From Sulfuricurvum sp. (GTDB lineage Bacteria > Campylobacterota > Campylobacteria > Campylobacterales > Sulfurimonadaceae), in contig DYMK01000001.1 in the NCBI GenBank assembly GCA_020721585.1, positions 186,001-250,000 of the forward strand: DNA of 64,000 nucleotides, read 5' to 3'. The notes below the pieces were generated by a model. The model ran no database searches. It worked only from the letters and a program-made list of their open reading frames with translations, and was not told the DNA's origin. The translations under genes and the position numbers were made by a program. Positions 22,364 to 34,283 of this stretch are shown piece by piece; the first letter of the stretch is position 1, and every line of letters starts with the position of its first letter.

Positions 22364-25300
22364 CTTGAACCGACACAGTCACTGTATTGAAACATTAGCT
22401 TTACGCTAACCGTCCCCTCTTTTACTATTCTTGAACCGACACAGTCACTGTATTGAAACCTGTTTCCACCGAAGTTGATATCGGTACCATCAAGCTTGAA
22501 CCGACACAGTCACTGTATTGAAACATCTGCTTTTAAAGGTGATTGAGGAGCAGAATAGTCTTGAACCGACACAGTCACTGTATTGAAACTTGTAGACAAT
22601 GGTGGGTCATTAATCGGCGATGACTTGAACCGACACAGTCACTGTATTGAAACTAAGTGTCTAGCGCAGTTTATAGAGATCATTGATACTCTTGAACCGA
22701 CACAGTCACTGTATTGAAACCTGGACGTGGAAGAGATGCGGGAGTAAGTTTAAGACACTTGAACCGACACAGTCACTGTATTGAAACTTGGTATACTTTT
22801 TGTTTATCAAGCCCGAAATATTTCTTGAACCGACACAGTCACTGTATTGAAACTTTTTTTCTATCTTCCCCCTGAAGGAAAGAAAACGCCTTGAACCGAC
22901 ACAGTCACTGTATTGAAACAGGTGAGGTGCCAAAAAACACCATAAAGCGACCTCGCTTGAACCGACACAGTCACTGTATTGAAACTAAATAACAACCTCA
23001 TCAATCTCATTAAGAGATTGGCTTGAACCGACACAGTCACTGTATTGAAACAAGCTCTTGACCTTGCCATCGCCGTTTTTTCCCTTGCTTGAACCGACAC
23101 AGTCACTGTATTGAAACAATCCCTTAAAGATTTTGCATGAGTTGCTATGCTTGCTTGAACCGACACAGTCACTGTATTGAAACTCGATGTAATAGAATGT
23201 TACACCTTGTGTTTTATCTCTTGAACCGACACAGTCACTGTATTGAAACTAGTAACTGTCGGTGTTGGTGGGTTAAGATGTAAGACTTGAACCGACACAG
23301 TCACTGTATTGAAACATCATTGCCATTGTTGCACTCATGACGCATAGCTCCCTTGAACCGACACAGTCACTGTATTGAAACCAGCAAGCGGTTTTATGGG
23401 GTTGACGATTGGTTTCTTGAACCGACACAGTCACTGTATTGAAACTATCCTTCTGCCCAAAAATAAGTTTCGTCAATTGATCTTGAACCGACACAGTCAC
23501 TGTATTGAAACTGAATAACAACCTCATCAATCTCATCAAGAGATTCTTGAACCGACACAGTCACTGTATTGAAACAAAGAACAGGTTCTTTTAGGACTTG
23601 AGGATCAACGCTTGAACCGACACAGTCACTGTATTGAAACAAGATTTCAAAGATCAAGAGCTAAATACCCTTGATCTTGAACCGACACAGTCACTGTATT
23701 GAAACTGTGTCGTTTTTGTGCTTTTAAAAATAAAAAAAAGTCTTGAACCGACACAGTCACTGTATTGAAACTTTAAGAATATCTCACTCTTCAAATTGGA
23801 CAATGACTTGAACCGACACAGTCACTGTATTGAAACGTTGTTCGAGAAGGTAAGAATCGTCACCCCGAAAGTCTTGAACCGACACAGTCACTGTATTGAA
23901 ACTTTTGGGTGACGAAAGTATTATCGGACAAATATTTTCTTGAACCGACACAGTCACTGTATTGAAACAGAATTCAAATGGTGATTTAATGCACGGTACA
24001 GACACTTGAACCGACACAGTCACTGTATTGAAACAAAGAGCATTACTTTTAGCCTGAGCATCTCTGCATTCTTGAACCGACACAGTCACTGTATTGAAAC
24101 TTGTGTAGTAGTCAGCTTCCTCGCGTGGAATTTGACTTGAACCGACACAGTCACTGTATTGAAACGCATTTCAGCATGGTTACTAAAACCATGCCTTGAC
24201 GCTTGAACCGACACAGTCACTGTATTGAAACACCTCCCGAGACTAGTGGGAATCCGCATAGCGATGCTTGAACCGACACAGTCACTGTATTGAAACCCCG
24301 CATCTCTCCCCCGTCCTACGGATCAAGGGAGTGACTTGAACCGACACAGTCACTGTATTGAAACTACGTTTCCGTAGTCGCTCTCCCTAAAGGCGGGTTT
24401 CTTGAACCGACACAGTCACTGTATTGAAACTAAGGTTATCCGAGAAGTCCTTGATCTTTGCGCCCTCCTTGAACCGACACAGTCACTGTATTGAAACACA
24501 ATTCCCATATCCGTACTTGCGACAATCGCAATTCTTGAACCGACACAGTCACTGTATTGAAACGATGCAATTACAATTGAGGGAACGGGAACAACTATTC
24601 TTGAACCGACACAGTCACTGTATTGAAACTATTTGTAACGTCAGCTAAAGGGTCTGATGTGGACTTGAACCGACACAGTCACTGTATTGAAACCGTTTTT
24701 AAGCACAGTTTCGCCAGTGATTGATAATCCCTTGAACCGACACAGTCACTGTATTGAAACATACATAGTTATAAGGTATTGTGGACTTGCTGGTCTTGAA
24801 CCGACACAGTCACTGTATTGAAACGAGGTAGAGCGGACTTAAGCAATTAAGTTGTTGTCGCTTGAACCGACACAGTCACTGTATTGAAACATTGTTCCTC
24901 GATTATCGATTTCAACATAGAGATGAACTTGAACCGACACAGTCACTGTATTGAAACTATACCCGTTCTGACCGCCGTAGGTGGCATCCAGTGTCTTGAA
25001 CCGACACAGTCACTGTATTGAAACCTATGCTAGACGTGTAAAATTCATCGGTCTTCGCAGCTTGAACCGACACAGTCACTGTATTGAAACCTAATTTGTG
25101 CTTTATAGCGGTATCCAATCGTCCCAGCTTGAACCGACACAGTCACTGTATTGAAACTTCGCTTTGCTTGGCATTTGATCGTAGTATTTCTTCTTGAACC
25201 GACACAGTCACTGTATTGAAACCTGTTGTTCTTGTAAAGATTTTGAAAGAAATTATCACTTGAACCGACACAGTCACTGTATTGAAACTGACATAGGTAC

Positions 25301-27961
25301 TGAAAGAACGACATCCTTTTTAACTTGAACCGACACAGTCACTGTATTGAAACTTGAAATAAACACGTAAGTTTGCATTACAACCAGCTTGAACCGACAC
25401 AGTCACTGTATTGAAACTATTTTGCTTTTAATTTTTTTATCTCATCTTGTGACCTTGAACCGACACAGTCACTGTATTGAAACAATTTTGGATTATGGGA
25501 AAAAGTACGAAATGTCACACTTGAACCGACACAGTCACTGTATTGAAACTTTGAGCAATTTATCGAATTTTTACAGTTTAAATTACTTGAACCGACACAG
25601 TCACTGTATTGAAACACCAAATAAGCAGGGACAACCGAAACAGGCATAAAATCTTGAACCGACACAGTCACTGTATTGAAACAATCTTGATGAGTAATGA
25701 ATGCAATTTTGGCATTGCTTGAACCGACACAGTCACTGTATTGAAACTCTATAGACATAGGATCACCGATCTTGTCTATGCATCTTGAACCGACACAGTC
25801 ACTGTATTGAAACTGTTTTTGATGATCTGCTCTTTCACTAAATTCATTGCTTGAACCGACACAGTCACTGTATTGAAACTGAAATATATGAAAAAGGTGG
25901 GATAATATGAATAACTTGAACCGACACAGTCACTGTATTGAAACAATCTTTTAAGATGATATTTTTGGCTTGCAAAGTTCCTTGAACCGACACAGTCACT
26001 GTATTGAAACACACGCCAAAGAGGGTGTCGGGGCTTGGTTTTTATCCTTGAACCGACACAGTCACTGTATTGAAACAGAGCTTGACGATCACTAAGCAAA
26101 AAAGTAGGGGAACTTGAACCGACACAGTCACTGTATTGAAACACTGGGGAAATAAATGACAAAAAATCCCCCGTTAACTTGAACCGACACAGTCACTGTA
26201 TTGAAACAAGCTCCACCAATTGCAATCACAAAACTCCAACTTACTTGAACCGACACAGTCACTGTATTGAAACTGCGTTAAAGCTACTCTATATTTAGCA
26301 TAAGATTGCACTTGAACCGACACAGTCACTGTATTGAAACTGGGCGGAACGATTAAGTTTCCCCACCCCAAGGAGGCTTGAACCGACACAGTCACTGTAT
26401 TGAAACCGGATCAAAAAATATGAGTGTTTTCGATGCGTGGAGCTTGAACCGACACAGTCACTGTATTGAAACTTAAGAAAAGTGCTTTTCAGCACGGTTC
26501 TCATCCGGCTTGAACCGACACAGTCACTGTATTGAAACAAGCAACTAAAAATTAATGTTATGTTGTTGTTGTCTTGAACCGACACAGTCACTGTATTGAA
26601 ACATCAAAGCCCCCGTGATTGGGGCAACTCTCTCTTTTCTTGAACCGACACAGTCACTGTATTGAAACCAAGGGGGCGGGGGGTTCCCTTTGAGGGGGAG
26701 GGGCTTGAACCGACACAGTCACTGTATTGAAACCAACTACAACTCACTTCTCATCCTTTTTGATGACCCCTTGAACCGACACAGTCACTGTATTGAAACA
26801 CATTCATGCTATCGAGAGATTTTTTTGCGTTTACCTTGAACCGACACAGTCACTGTATTGAAACATGGGAGATTGGTAGTGGGGTGTGGTAGCCACAGCT
26901 CCTTGAACCGACACAGTCACTGTATTGAAACAGGGAAATGTTCCCGTCGTCGATGCCCTTCGATAAGCCTTGAACCGACACAGTCACTGTATTGAAACAA
27001 GCTGTGGTTAGCATCGAGCACTACGTGTACACCATCTTGAACCGACACAGTCACTGTATTGAAACTCAGTCCTATAGCCAAGCTCCTTGAGTATCTCGCC
27101 TCTTGAACCGACACAGTCACTGTATTGAAACGGAGATGCTTTAGAATGTTTTGCATCTTTACCACCACTTGAACCGACACAGTCACTGTATTGAAACGCC
27201 GCGAGCTGATCATCCTTGGTATTCCAGCTTCCATCCTTGAACCGACACAGTCACTGTATTGAAACTTTTTTTTCATAAGTCACCTCAATAACTCTCATAA
27301 CTTGAACCGACACAGTCACTGTATTGAAACAAGCCACGATAATATTCGAACCTAAGATCGTCTAATTCTTGAACCGACACAGTCACTGTATTGAAACGAA
27401 GCCCTTGAGCTTCTAAAAATGAAGAGCAACGCGCTTGAACCGACACAGTCACTGTATTGAAACGCGGTTTTCCCTTTGATGACGATTGACGGAAGTTTTT
27501 CTTGAACCGACACAGTCACTGTATTGAAACAGGAAGAAAAGCCCAAAAATAGGGAGGTTAAAACACACTTGAACCGACACAGTCACTGTATTGAAACAAG
27601 ACCTTAGAGGGGTCGCCATCTTTTCCGTTTTGGCTTGAACCGACACAGTCACTGTATTGAAACGCCGTTTAACTAAGTCGAACAACACGATATAGCAATC
27701 TTGAACCGACACAGTCACTGTATTGAAACTCCGCAATAAAACTACGGACGTCAGAATAGTACCCGCTTGAACCGACACAGTCACTGTATTGAAACATACC
27801 CACTACACCAATAGAGTCATTGGTAGAACCCTTGAACCGACACAGTCACTGTATTGAAACATTTACGCTTAATACATTGATAAAAAACCTCTTTATCTTG
27901 AACCGACACAGTCACTGTATTGAAACATGGATCCGAAACCCCTATTTTTTTTAGTCCGAGG

Positions 27962-28093
27962 CTTGAACCGACACAGTCACTGTATTGAAACATCTTGCAG
28001 GGAAACAACCATTAAACACGGTATTAACTTGAACCGACACAGTCACTGTATTGAAACATCTTGCAGGGAAACAACCATTAAACACGGTATTAA
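27962..28093 (+). repeat. Tandem duplication of one CRISPR unit
   Basis: Spacers 27992-28027 and 28058-28093 are identical 36-mers in adjacent units, so a 66-bp unit is duplicated in tandem. Confidence 0.93.
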
Positions 28094-29480
28094 CTTGAAC
28101 CGACACAGTCACTGTATTGAAACAGTCTAAGAATCTCCCACCTACTGCGTAGGATGGAACTTGAACCGACACAGTCACTGTATTGAAACTCGGCTTCCTC
28201 GATCACGAAGCATATTACCGCTTTCCTTGAACCGACACAGTCACTGTATTGAAACTATAAACCTTGATGTACTTATCTTGGCGCACAACCGCTTGAACCG
28301 ACACAGTCACTGTATTGAAACTAATTGCGCGCTCGGGTGCGATAAATTTGGTCATCTCTTGAACCGACACAGTCACTGTATTGAAACAAAATATATCTTT
28401 CTTTAAAAAAGATTTTATTTTTTCTTGAACCGACACAGTCACTGTATTGAAACCCTTTTTTCCCATACGATCGTACCCGACCGTGAAAGCTTGAACCGAC
28501 ACAGTCACTGTATTGAAACTTGAGATTTCGTTACGCATCATTGGAACGTCACATAGCTTGAACCGACACAGTCACTGTATTGAAACGTATTACAAGATAT
28601 ATTTAATCGCATGATTGCTCCCCTTGAACCGACACAGTCACTGTATTGAAACATTACTATCTCTTTATTACTATCTCTTTCTTTATAGCTTGAACCGACA
28701 CAGTCACTGTATTGAAACAGACGATTGTTCTTTTGTTGATGCCAAAATAGCAACTTGAACCGACACAGTCACTGTATTGAAACAAGAAGCTCCGTACAGT
28801 TGCACGGACTTCGGGAGACTTGAACCGACACAGTCACTGTATTGAAACAAATTCAGGCGATAACTTTGTATCCGTCTAAAGATTCTTGAACCGACACAGT
28901 CACTGTATTGAAACTTAGTGTTATTGGAGTATGTACGTTATAAAATTCTTTCTTGAACCGACACAGTCACTGTATTGAAACATAAACCTATAAGAAAAAA
29001 ATCCCTCTTTTCTATAGCTTGAACCGACACAGTCACTGTATTGAAACACGAGTAACACCGTTACCGAGTCTTTCACTATGGGCTTGAACCGACACAGTCA
29101 CTGTATTGAAACAGGATTTATAGCTGAGCTGTAAGCTCTCGATAGAACCTTGAACCGACACAGTCACTGTATTGAAACTATTTTTCCACTACTTCGTCGC
29201 GTATCTTTTTTTCGCTTGAACCGACACAGTCACTGTATTGAAACGGGCGGAATCCCCCAACCAAGATACCCCCCCCGTCAGCTTGAACCGACACAGTCAC
29301 TGTATTGAAACTGCACTACTTCCGCTGCAATGCGCTTTGCGCGTTCACTTGAACCGACACAGTCACTGTATTGAAACTTTGAACTAATATAGTCCACGGT
29401 ACCCCTTAGGGTACTTGAACCGACACAGTCACTGTATTGAAACTTGGAGAGTAAAGGGATAACTACCGTGACAAATTCCC

Positions 29481-29744
29481 CTTGAACCGACACAGTCACT
29501 GTATTGAAACTCATCCATATAAAGGGGAAACCACACACCCCCCAAGCTTGAACCGACACAGTCACTGTATTGAAACATCGAGGGTTCCGCCCTAAATGGG
29601 GGGGGGTATCTTCTTGAACCGACACAGTCACTGTATTGAAACTCATCCATATAAAGGGGAAACCACACACCCCCCAAGCTTGAACCGACACAGTCACTGT
29701 ATTGAAACATCGAGGGTTCCGCCCTAAATGGGGGGGGGTATCTT
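29481..29744 (+). repeat. Tandem duplication of a two-spacer CRISPR block
   Basis: Units 29481-29612 and 29613-29744 are the same 132-bp block: the spacers at 29511-29546 and 29577-29612 recur in the same order at 29643-29678 and 29709-29744. Because two different spacers recur in order, duplication inside the array is the only simple explanation. Confidence 0.95.
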
Positions 29745-31094
29745 CTTGAACCGACACAGTCACTGTATTGAAACAAGCTTTAGAGGAATCTAAAGCGAAG
29801 TATACGGATCCTTGAACCGACACAGTCACTGTATTGAAACATGGTTCTTACCGATTGTTGGGAGTGGGTTTTCTTCCCTTGAACCGACACAGTCACTGTA
29901 TTGAAACCGGCTCAAGGCAACATTTTAGGGGAAGTCGTTTCCCCCTTGAACCGACACAGTCACTGTATTGAAACTGTAAAGATTGTTTTTGTTCAAAACT
30001 TCCGCTATTCTTGAACCGACACAGTCACTGTATTGAAACTTGCTCATAAAGCTCTCCCAACTCAAAGGTCGTCCCCTTGAACCGACACAGTCACTGTATT
30101 GAAACTTTGAATGATAATAAAGTGCCGTGTAGAGAAATTTGTCTTGAACCGACACAGTCACTGTATTGAAACACGCTCTTGACGGCTAATACTGACTTTG
30201 TTCGCACGACTTGAACCGACACAGTCACTGTATTGAAACTTGGTTCTTGCAGCTTCCATGATAATTAGTGTCTCTTGAACCGACACAGTCACTGTATTGA
30301 AACTCGTCGAGTTTTACTTTTGAGACTGCATTTCGAGCATCTTGAACCGACACAGTCACTGTATTGAAACCGAATCCAGCAGTAACCTGCCTTTTCCCAT
30401 TCTTCCTTGAACCGACACAGTCACTGTATTGAAACGGCTCGAGACAGATTTGACAGGGAACAAAAAATACCTTGAACCGACACAGTCACTGTATTGAAAC
30501 TAGCATTAACCAATTTTTCTTGTTGTTCTTCTTCCCTTGAACCGACACAGTCACTGTATTGAAACGCTATGAAAATCTATATAAGGTGTACTTGCTGTAG
30601 TACTTGAACCGACACAGTCACTGTATTGAAACCCCGTATCCGTAGTGTCGATAGTATCATTATCAAGACTTGAACCGACACAGTCACTGTATTGAAACAT
30701 CTTATTCCAACAATCAGTTTTTCTATGGATGTAACTTGAACCGACACAGTCACTGTATTGAAACACGTCGAACTCGTAATAACGTACATCCGGAAGGTTG
30801 CTTGAACCGACACAGTCACTGTATTGAAACTCTTCACTAAGTGATTTGAACGCCTCAGAATATGTTCTTGAACCGACACAGTCACTGTATTGAAACTTTT
30901 GATCGACAACAGCCTTTTTAGAAAAACCGCGACTTGAACCGACACAGTCACTGTATTGAAACTTGCAGTGGCAATAAGTAGAATAGGGTTTTTAATAATC
31001 TTGAACCGACACAGTCACTGTATTGAAACTGCTTATCGAGGCGTTTAAGTCTAGCTAATCCTTGCTTGAACCGACACAGTCACTGTATTGAAAC

Positions 31095-31247
31095 ATTTTT
31101 ATGGACGCCGATTCAAAGAATAAGTACAACACCTATGCTTATTCGCAAACGCCCAATGCAACAGTCGTTTAATCACTCTAGCTCTTCAAACCTTCTTTAA
31201 CAATCCGCACGCTATAATTTTTCAACTACGATTGTAAAAGGAACATT
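31095..31247 (+). promoter_or_regulatory. Array downstream flank with promoter of the mutase gene
   Basis: 153 bp between the last repeat and the next gene. GAATAAG at 31118-31124 and CTTATTC at 31138-31144 could form a 7-bp stem, but no T run follows, so termination of array transcripts here is uncertain. TATAAT at 31213-31218 is a perfect -10 box, 30 bp before the ATG at 31248. No clear -35 is seen. AAAGGA lies just before the ATG. No degenerate repeat is present. Confidence 0.55.
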
Positions 31248-32618
31248 ATGAGTATTTATCGTGAATATGACATTCGAGGGATTTTTCAAGAAGAACTCAA
31301 TGAAGAGACCATCACCCGTTTAGGATACGCACTTGCCGATGAAATGCGTCATTTCGGAGAATACGTTGCGGTGGGGTATGATGCCCGTTCTCACTCTCCG
31401 ATCCTTTTTGAATACCTCACTGCGGGACTTAATGCGGGGGGAATGACTGTTTTAGGGATGGGTATGGTACCTACTCCGGTGAACTATTTTTGCAATTATC
31501 ACGAATTTGCGGGAGTCACCGCGTGCGCGTCCGTGATGATTACGGGGTCGCACAACCCCAGTGAGTACAATGGATTTAAGATCACCATCGATAAACTCCC
31601 CTTCTTTGGGGAGTCTATTTATGCCCTTGGTCGCACCATCGACATCCTCCCCTTTCCCCTCAAAGTACCCCGTAAGGTAATTGAGATTGATGCTCTCACC
31701 GAGTATAAAAATTACATGATTCGGGAGTTTGCTCATCTGCGTGGAATGAAAGAAAAAATCGTGTATGACTGCGGTAATGGGGTTGCAGGATTGGGATTGA
31801 TCGATATTTTTGCCGCGTTGGAACTGGATGCGTATGGCATTTATACCGATCCGGATGGAACGTTCCCCAATCATCACCCCGATCCTAGCGAAGAGCATAA
31901 TTTAGAAGACATCAAAGCGGTGCTTCAAGAGCGAGGTGATATTGCCTTTGCGTACGATGGAGACAGTGACCGTATTGCGGTCTTGACCCACAAGAACAAT
32001 ATCAAAGGGGACATGATGGCATTGCTGTTTGCCCTCAAAATGACCAACCCCATCGTCATTGGGGAGGTCAAATGTTCTCAAGTGATGTACGATACGTTAC
32101 GCGCGCGTGGTGCTACGGCGGTGATGTACAAAACCGGTCACTCCAATCTCAAAGTCAAAATGAAAGAGCTTCATGCCCATTTGGCGTGTGAAGTGAGTGG
32201 TCATGTCTTTTTCGCCGATCGCTATTTTGGGTATGATGATGCCATTTATGCTACGTTGCGTATGTTGGAACTCATCCATGAGGGGATCGATTTGGATGGA
32301 GAGTTAGCTCAACTTCCTCAGGTTTTTTCCACCGAAGAGATCAAGGTCAAAACCACCGAACATGAAAAATTTCCGTTGATGACCCGTCTTAAAGAGCTTC
32401 TTCAAACTCCCCCTGCGGATTTTCCGCCCATCATTGAGATTATTGATGTCGATGGGGTTCGGGTTATTTTTGATAAAGGATGGGGATTGGTACGGGCAAG
32501 TAATACCACGCCTGTCTTGGTCACCCGTTTTGAATCGACCGAAGCATCCGAAGCGATTCGCTACGAAACGGCATTAAATGCGTTAATTGCCAACGCTCAA
32601 CATCAGTTGAAAGGTTAG
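31248..32618 (+). CDS. Phosphomannomutase/phosphoglucomutase
   Basis: A 456-residue alpha-D-phosphohexomutase. YREYDIRGIF is the N-terminal signature. The catalytic loop ITGSHNPSEYNG carries phosphoserine Ser101. The metal-binding loop DGDSDR lies near residue 235, CEVSGHVFF is the sugar-specificity loop, and the C-terminal phosphate-binding segment is VRASNTTPVL. It interconverts hexose 1- and 6-phosphates for surface polysaccharide or LPS synthesis. ManB/AlgC-type enzymes often take both mannose and glucose; specificity cannot be decided from sequence. It is the first gene after the CRISPR array and is followed by pyrC with almost no gap. Confidence 0.93.
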   Translation: MSIYREYDIRGIFQEELNEETITRLGYALADEMRHFGEYVAVGYDARSHSPILFEYLTAGLNAGGMTVLGMGMVPTPVNYFCNYHEFAGVTACASVMITGSHNPSEYNGFKITIDKLPFFGESIYALGRTIDILPFPLKVPRKVIEIDALTEYKNYMIREFAHLRGMKEKIVYDCGNGVAGLGLIDIFAALELDAYGIYTDPDGTFPNHHPDPSEEHNLEDIKAVLQERGDIAFAYDGDSDRIAVLTHKNNIKGDMMALLFALKMTNPIVIGEVKCSQVMYDTLRARGATAVMYKTGHSNLKVKMKELHAHLACEVSGHVFFADRYFGYDDAIYATLRMLELIHEGIDLDGELAQLPQVFSTEEIKVKTTEHEKFPLMTRLKELLQTPPADFPPIIEIIDVDGVRVIFDKGWGLVRASNTTPVLVTRFESTEASEAIRYETALNALIANAQHQLKG

Positions 32619-32620
32619 TG

Positions 32621-33631
32621 ATGAACCAAAGCCTTACTTTGACCATGCCGCTTGATATGCACCTCCACCTACGGGATGGAGAGATGCTTGGGTTGGTTGC
32701 CCCGCTTAGTTCCTACACCTTTAGCGGTGCATTGATCATGCCCAATCTCGTCCCCCCTGTTAAAACGTTAGCGGACATACGGGAATACTCTCAACGGATT
32801 ATTGCAGCGATGGAATCGGATGATTTTGAACCCTATATGACCCTCTTTTACCAAAACTACAGTCGTGATTTTCTCATCGGTGTCCAAGATGCCATTACGG
32901 CGATCAAACTCTACCCCAGTGGCGTAACCACCAACTCAGAGGGGGGGATTAGCGCTTTTGATATTGAATCCATGCGAGAGACCCTTGAGACAATGTCCGA
33001 ATTGGGCATTGTGTTGTGCGTTCATGGGGAAACCAATGGGTTTGTGATGGATCGTGAAGCGGAATTTATGAGCGTGTATGAGATGCTTGCGGTCAATTTC
33101 CCCAAACTCAAAATCGTTATGGAACACATTACCACCGCACAAGCGGTGGAGATGCTAGACAAATACGACAATCTCTACGCCACCATTACCGTCCACCACC
33201 TTATGATTACCCTTGATGATGTGGCAGGGGGAATGTTACGACCCCATCTGTTTTGTAAACCCATCGCCAAACGCCCCGAAGATCGAGACGCGCTGTTGAA
33301 CCTTGCGTTAAATGCCCATCCCAAAGTGATGTTTGGTTCCGATTCGGCTCCCCATCCCCGTCATGCCAAAGAATCATGCGGCTGTGGCGCGGGGGTCTTT
33401 ACCGCCCCCATCGCGTTGCAACTGCTCTGTGAAGTTTTTGACGCACACGGTAAACTGGACAATCTTCAAGCGTTCGTCAGTGACAATGCTCAACGTATTT
33501 ATGGTATTTGTGCCGAATACAAAGAGGTTGTCCTGACCAAACAACCCTTCATCGTCCCGCAGATGTACGGTAGCGTCGTCCCCATGCGTGCGGGGGAAAC
33601 CCTTGCATGGTCGGTGAGCAATGTTGACTAA
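32621..33631 (+). CDS. pyrC: Dihydroorotase
   Basis: A class II-type dihydroorotase of about 336 residues. PLDMHLHLRDGEM gives the HxH metal motif, IKLYPSGVTTNS contains the lysine that is carboxylated, and FGSDSAPHPRHAKE carries the catalytic Asp. VCVHGET and MEHITT provide the remaining metal histidines. It closes carbamoyl-aspartate to dihydroorotate in pyrimidine synthesis. A GTG at 32618 is in frame, but the ATG at 32621 has AAAGG at a better distance. The end overlaps the response regulator gene by 11 bp. Confidence 0.95.
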   Translation: MNQSLTLTMPLDMHLHLRDGEMLGLVAPLSSYTFSGALIMPNLVPPVKTLADIREYSQRIIAAMESDDFEPYMTLFYQNYSRDFLIGVQDAITAIKLYPSGVTTNSEGGISAFDIESMRETLETMSELGIVLCVHGETNGFVMDREAEFMSVYEMLAVNFPKLKIVMEHITTAQAVEMLDKYDNLYATITVHHLMITLDDVAGGMLRPHLFCKPIAKRPEDRDALLNLALNAHPKVMFGSDSAPHPRHAKESCGCGAGVFTAPIALQLLCEVFDAHGKLDNLQAFVSDNAQRIYGICAEYKEVVLTKQPFIVPQMYGSVVPMRAGETLAWSVSNVD

Positions 33632-34283
33632 CCTTCTCCTCCTTGAAGATGACCCTCTCTTGGGGGAGTCCATTCAAGACTTTTTAGAAGAAGAGGGGTT
33701 TGAAGTCCGCTGGTGTCGTAACGGTCAAGAGGCACTCAATGCCACCTTTGAACGGCGTTTTGACTGTTACCTTTTGGACATTAACGTCCCCTTGATCGAT
33801 GGGTTAGCACTGCTCAAAGAGCTACGCACTGCCTCTGATGAGACCCCTGCCATCTATCTCACTTCCCACAAAGAGTCCACGGTTTTACACCAAGCCTACC
33901 AAAACGGTGCCGATGACTATCTCAAAAAGCCCTTTGATACCGATGAGTTACTCCTACGCATTCACGCCCTTTTACGCCGAAGTGGTGGAGGTTCTATCGC
34001 GCGTCACTGTGTGGGGGAACTGTGTTTGGAACCCCACCATAAAATGGTTTTTTTAGAGGGTCGAGAGATTCTTTTGTCCCCCAAAGAGTATCAGCTCATC
34101 GCCTTATTGATTCATCATAAAGGGGAAGTCGTGACCAAAGAGATGATCATGGATGCGATATGGAGTCCCGCTGAATCGATCAGTGAGGGGGCAATTCGGG
34201 TCTATATTAATCGACTCAAACAAGCCATCGGTGCGCAACGGATTCTCAACGTACGGGGGATGGGGTATCGACTTGTTCCGTAG
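33621..34283 (+). CDS. OmpR/PhoB-family response regulator
   Basis: 220 residues: an N-terminal receiver domain (acidic pocket in LLLEDDPLLGE, phosphoacceptor Asp53 in LLDINVP, Lys in YLKKPFD), then a winged-helix DNA-binding domain (EGREILLSPKEYQLIALL, VRGMGYRLVP at the end). It should control transcription when phosphorylated by the histidine kinase encoded next. The start overlaps pyrC by 11 bp and the end overlaps the kinase by about 11 bp. The placement before exbB/exbD suggests, but does not prove, a link to TonB-type energised uptake. Confidence 0.93.
   Translation: MLTNLLLLEDDPLLGESIQDFLEEEGFEVRWCRNGQEALNATFERRFDCYLLDINVPLIDGLALLKELRTASDETPAIYLTSHKESTVLHQAYQNGADDYLKKPFDTDELLLRIHALLRRSGGGSIARHCVGELCLEPHHKMVFLEGREILLSPKEYQLIALLIHHKGEVVTKEMIMDAIWSPAESISEGAIRVYINRLKQAIGAQRILNVRGMGYRLVP

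Larger units (their letters stand above)
12566..31094 (+). CRISPR. Very large CRISPR array, 282 repeats, no cas genes in window
   Basis: The 30-bp repeat starts CTTGAACCGACAC and ends ACTGTATTGAAAC. By hand count there are 282 copies and 281 spacers; the period is 64-68 bp (mean 65.8), giving spacers of 34-38 nt. Every copy I read is identical, including the last one (31065-31094). ACAG-TCA-CTGT in the repeat can form a small hairpin directly before ATTGAAAC, the usual 8-nt crRNA handle of type I and III systems, so transcription is probably on the + strand. No cas1, cas2, cas6 or effector gene is present in 12 kb to the left or 33 kb to the right. The subtype therefore cannot be assigned; the repeat form only argues for class 1. 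Confidence 0.99.

Noticed and set aside
12894-30951. Dozens of open frames across 12.5-31 kb with recurring NRHSHCIET, FQYSDCVGS or FNTVTVSVQ
   Set aside because: They are the CRISPR repeat translated in different frames. The repeat is 30 nt and the common unit is 66 nt, both multiples of three, so frames stay open through spacers. No ribosome sites or coding character.
12566-31094. Minisatellite or repetitive protein gene instead of CRISPR
   Set aside because: The intervals between repeats are unrelated to one another and of near-constant length (34-38 nt), which is the CRISPR hallmark.
31118-31144. Rho-independent terminator for the array
   Set aside because: A 7-bp stem with a 13-nt loop and no T run; not listed as a terminator.
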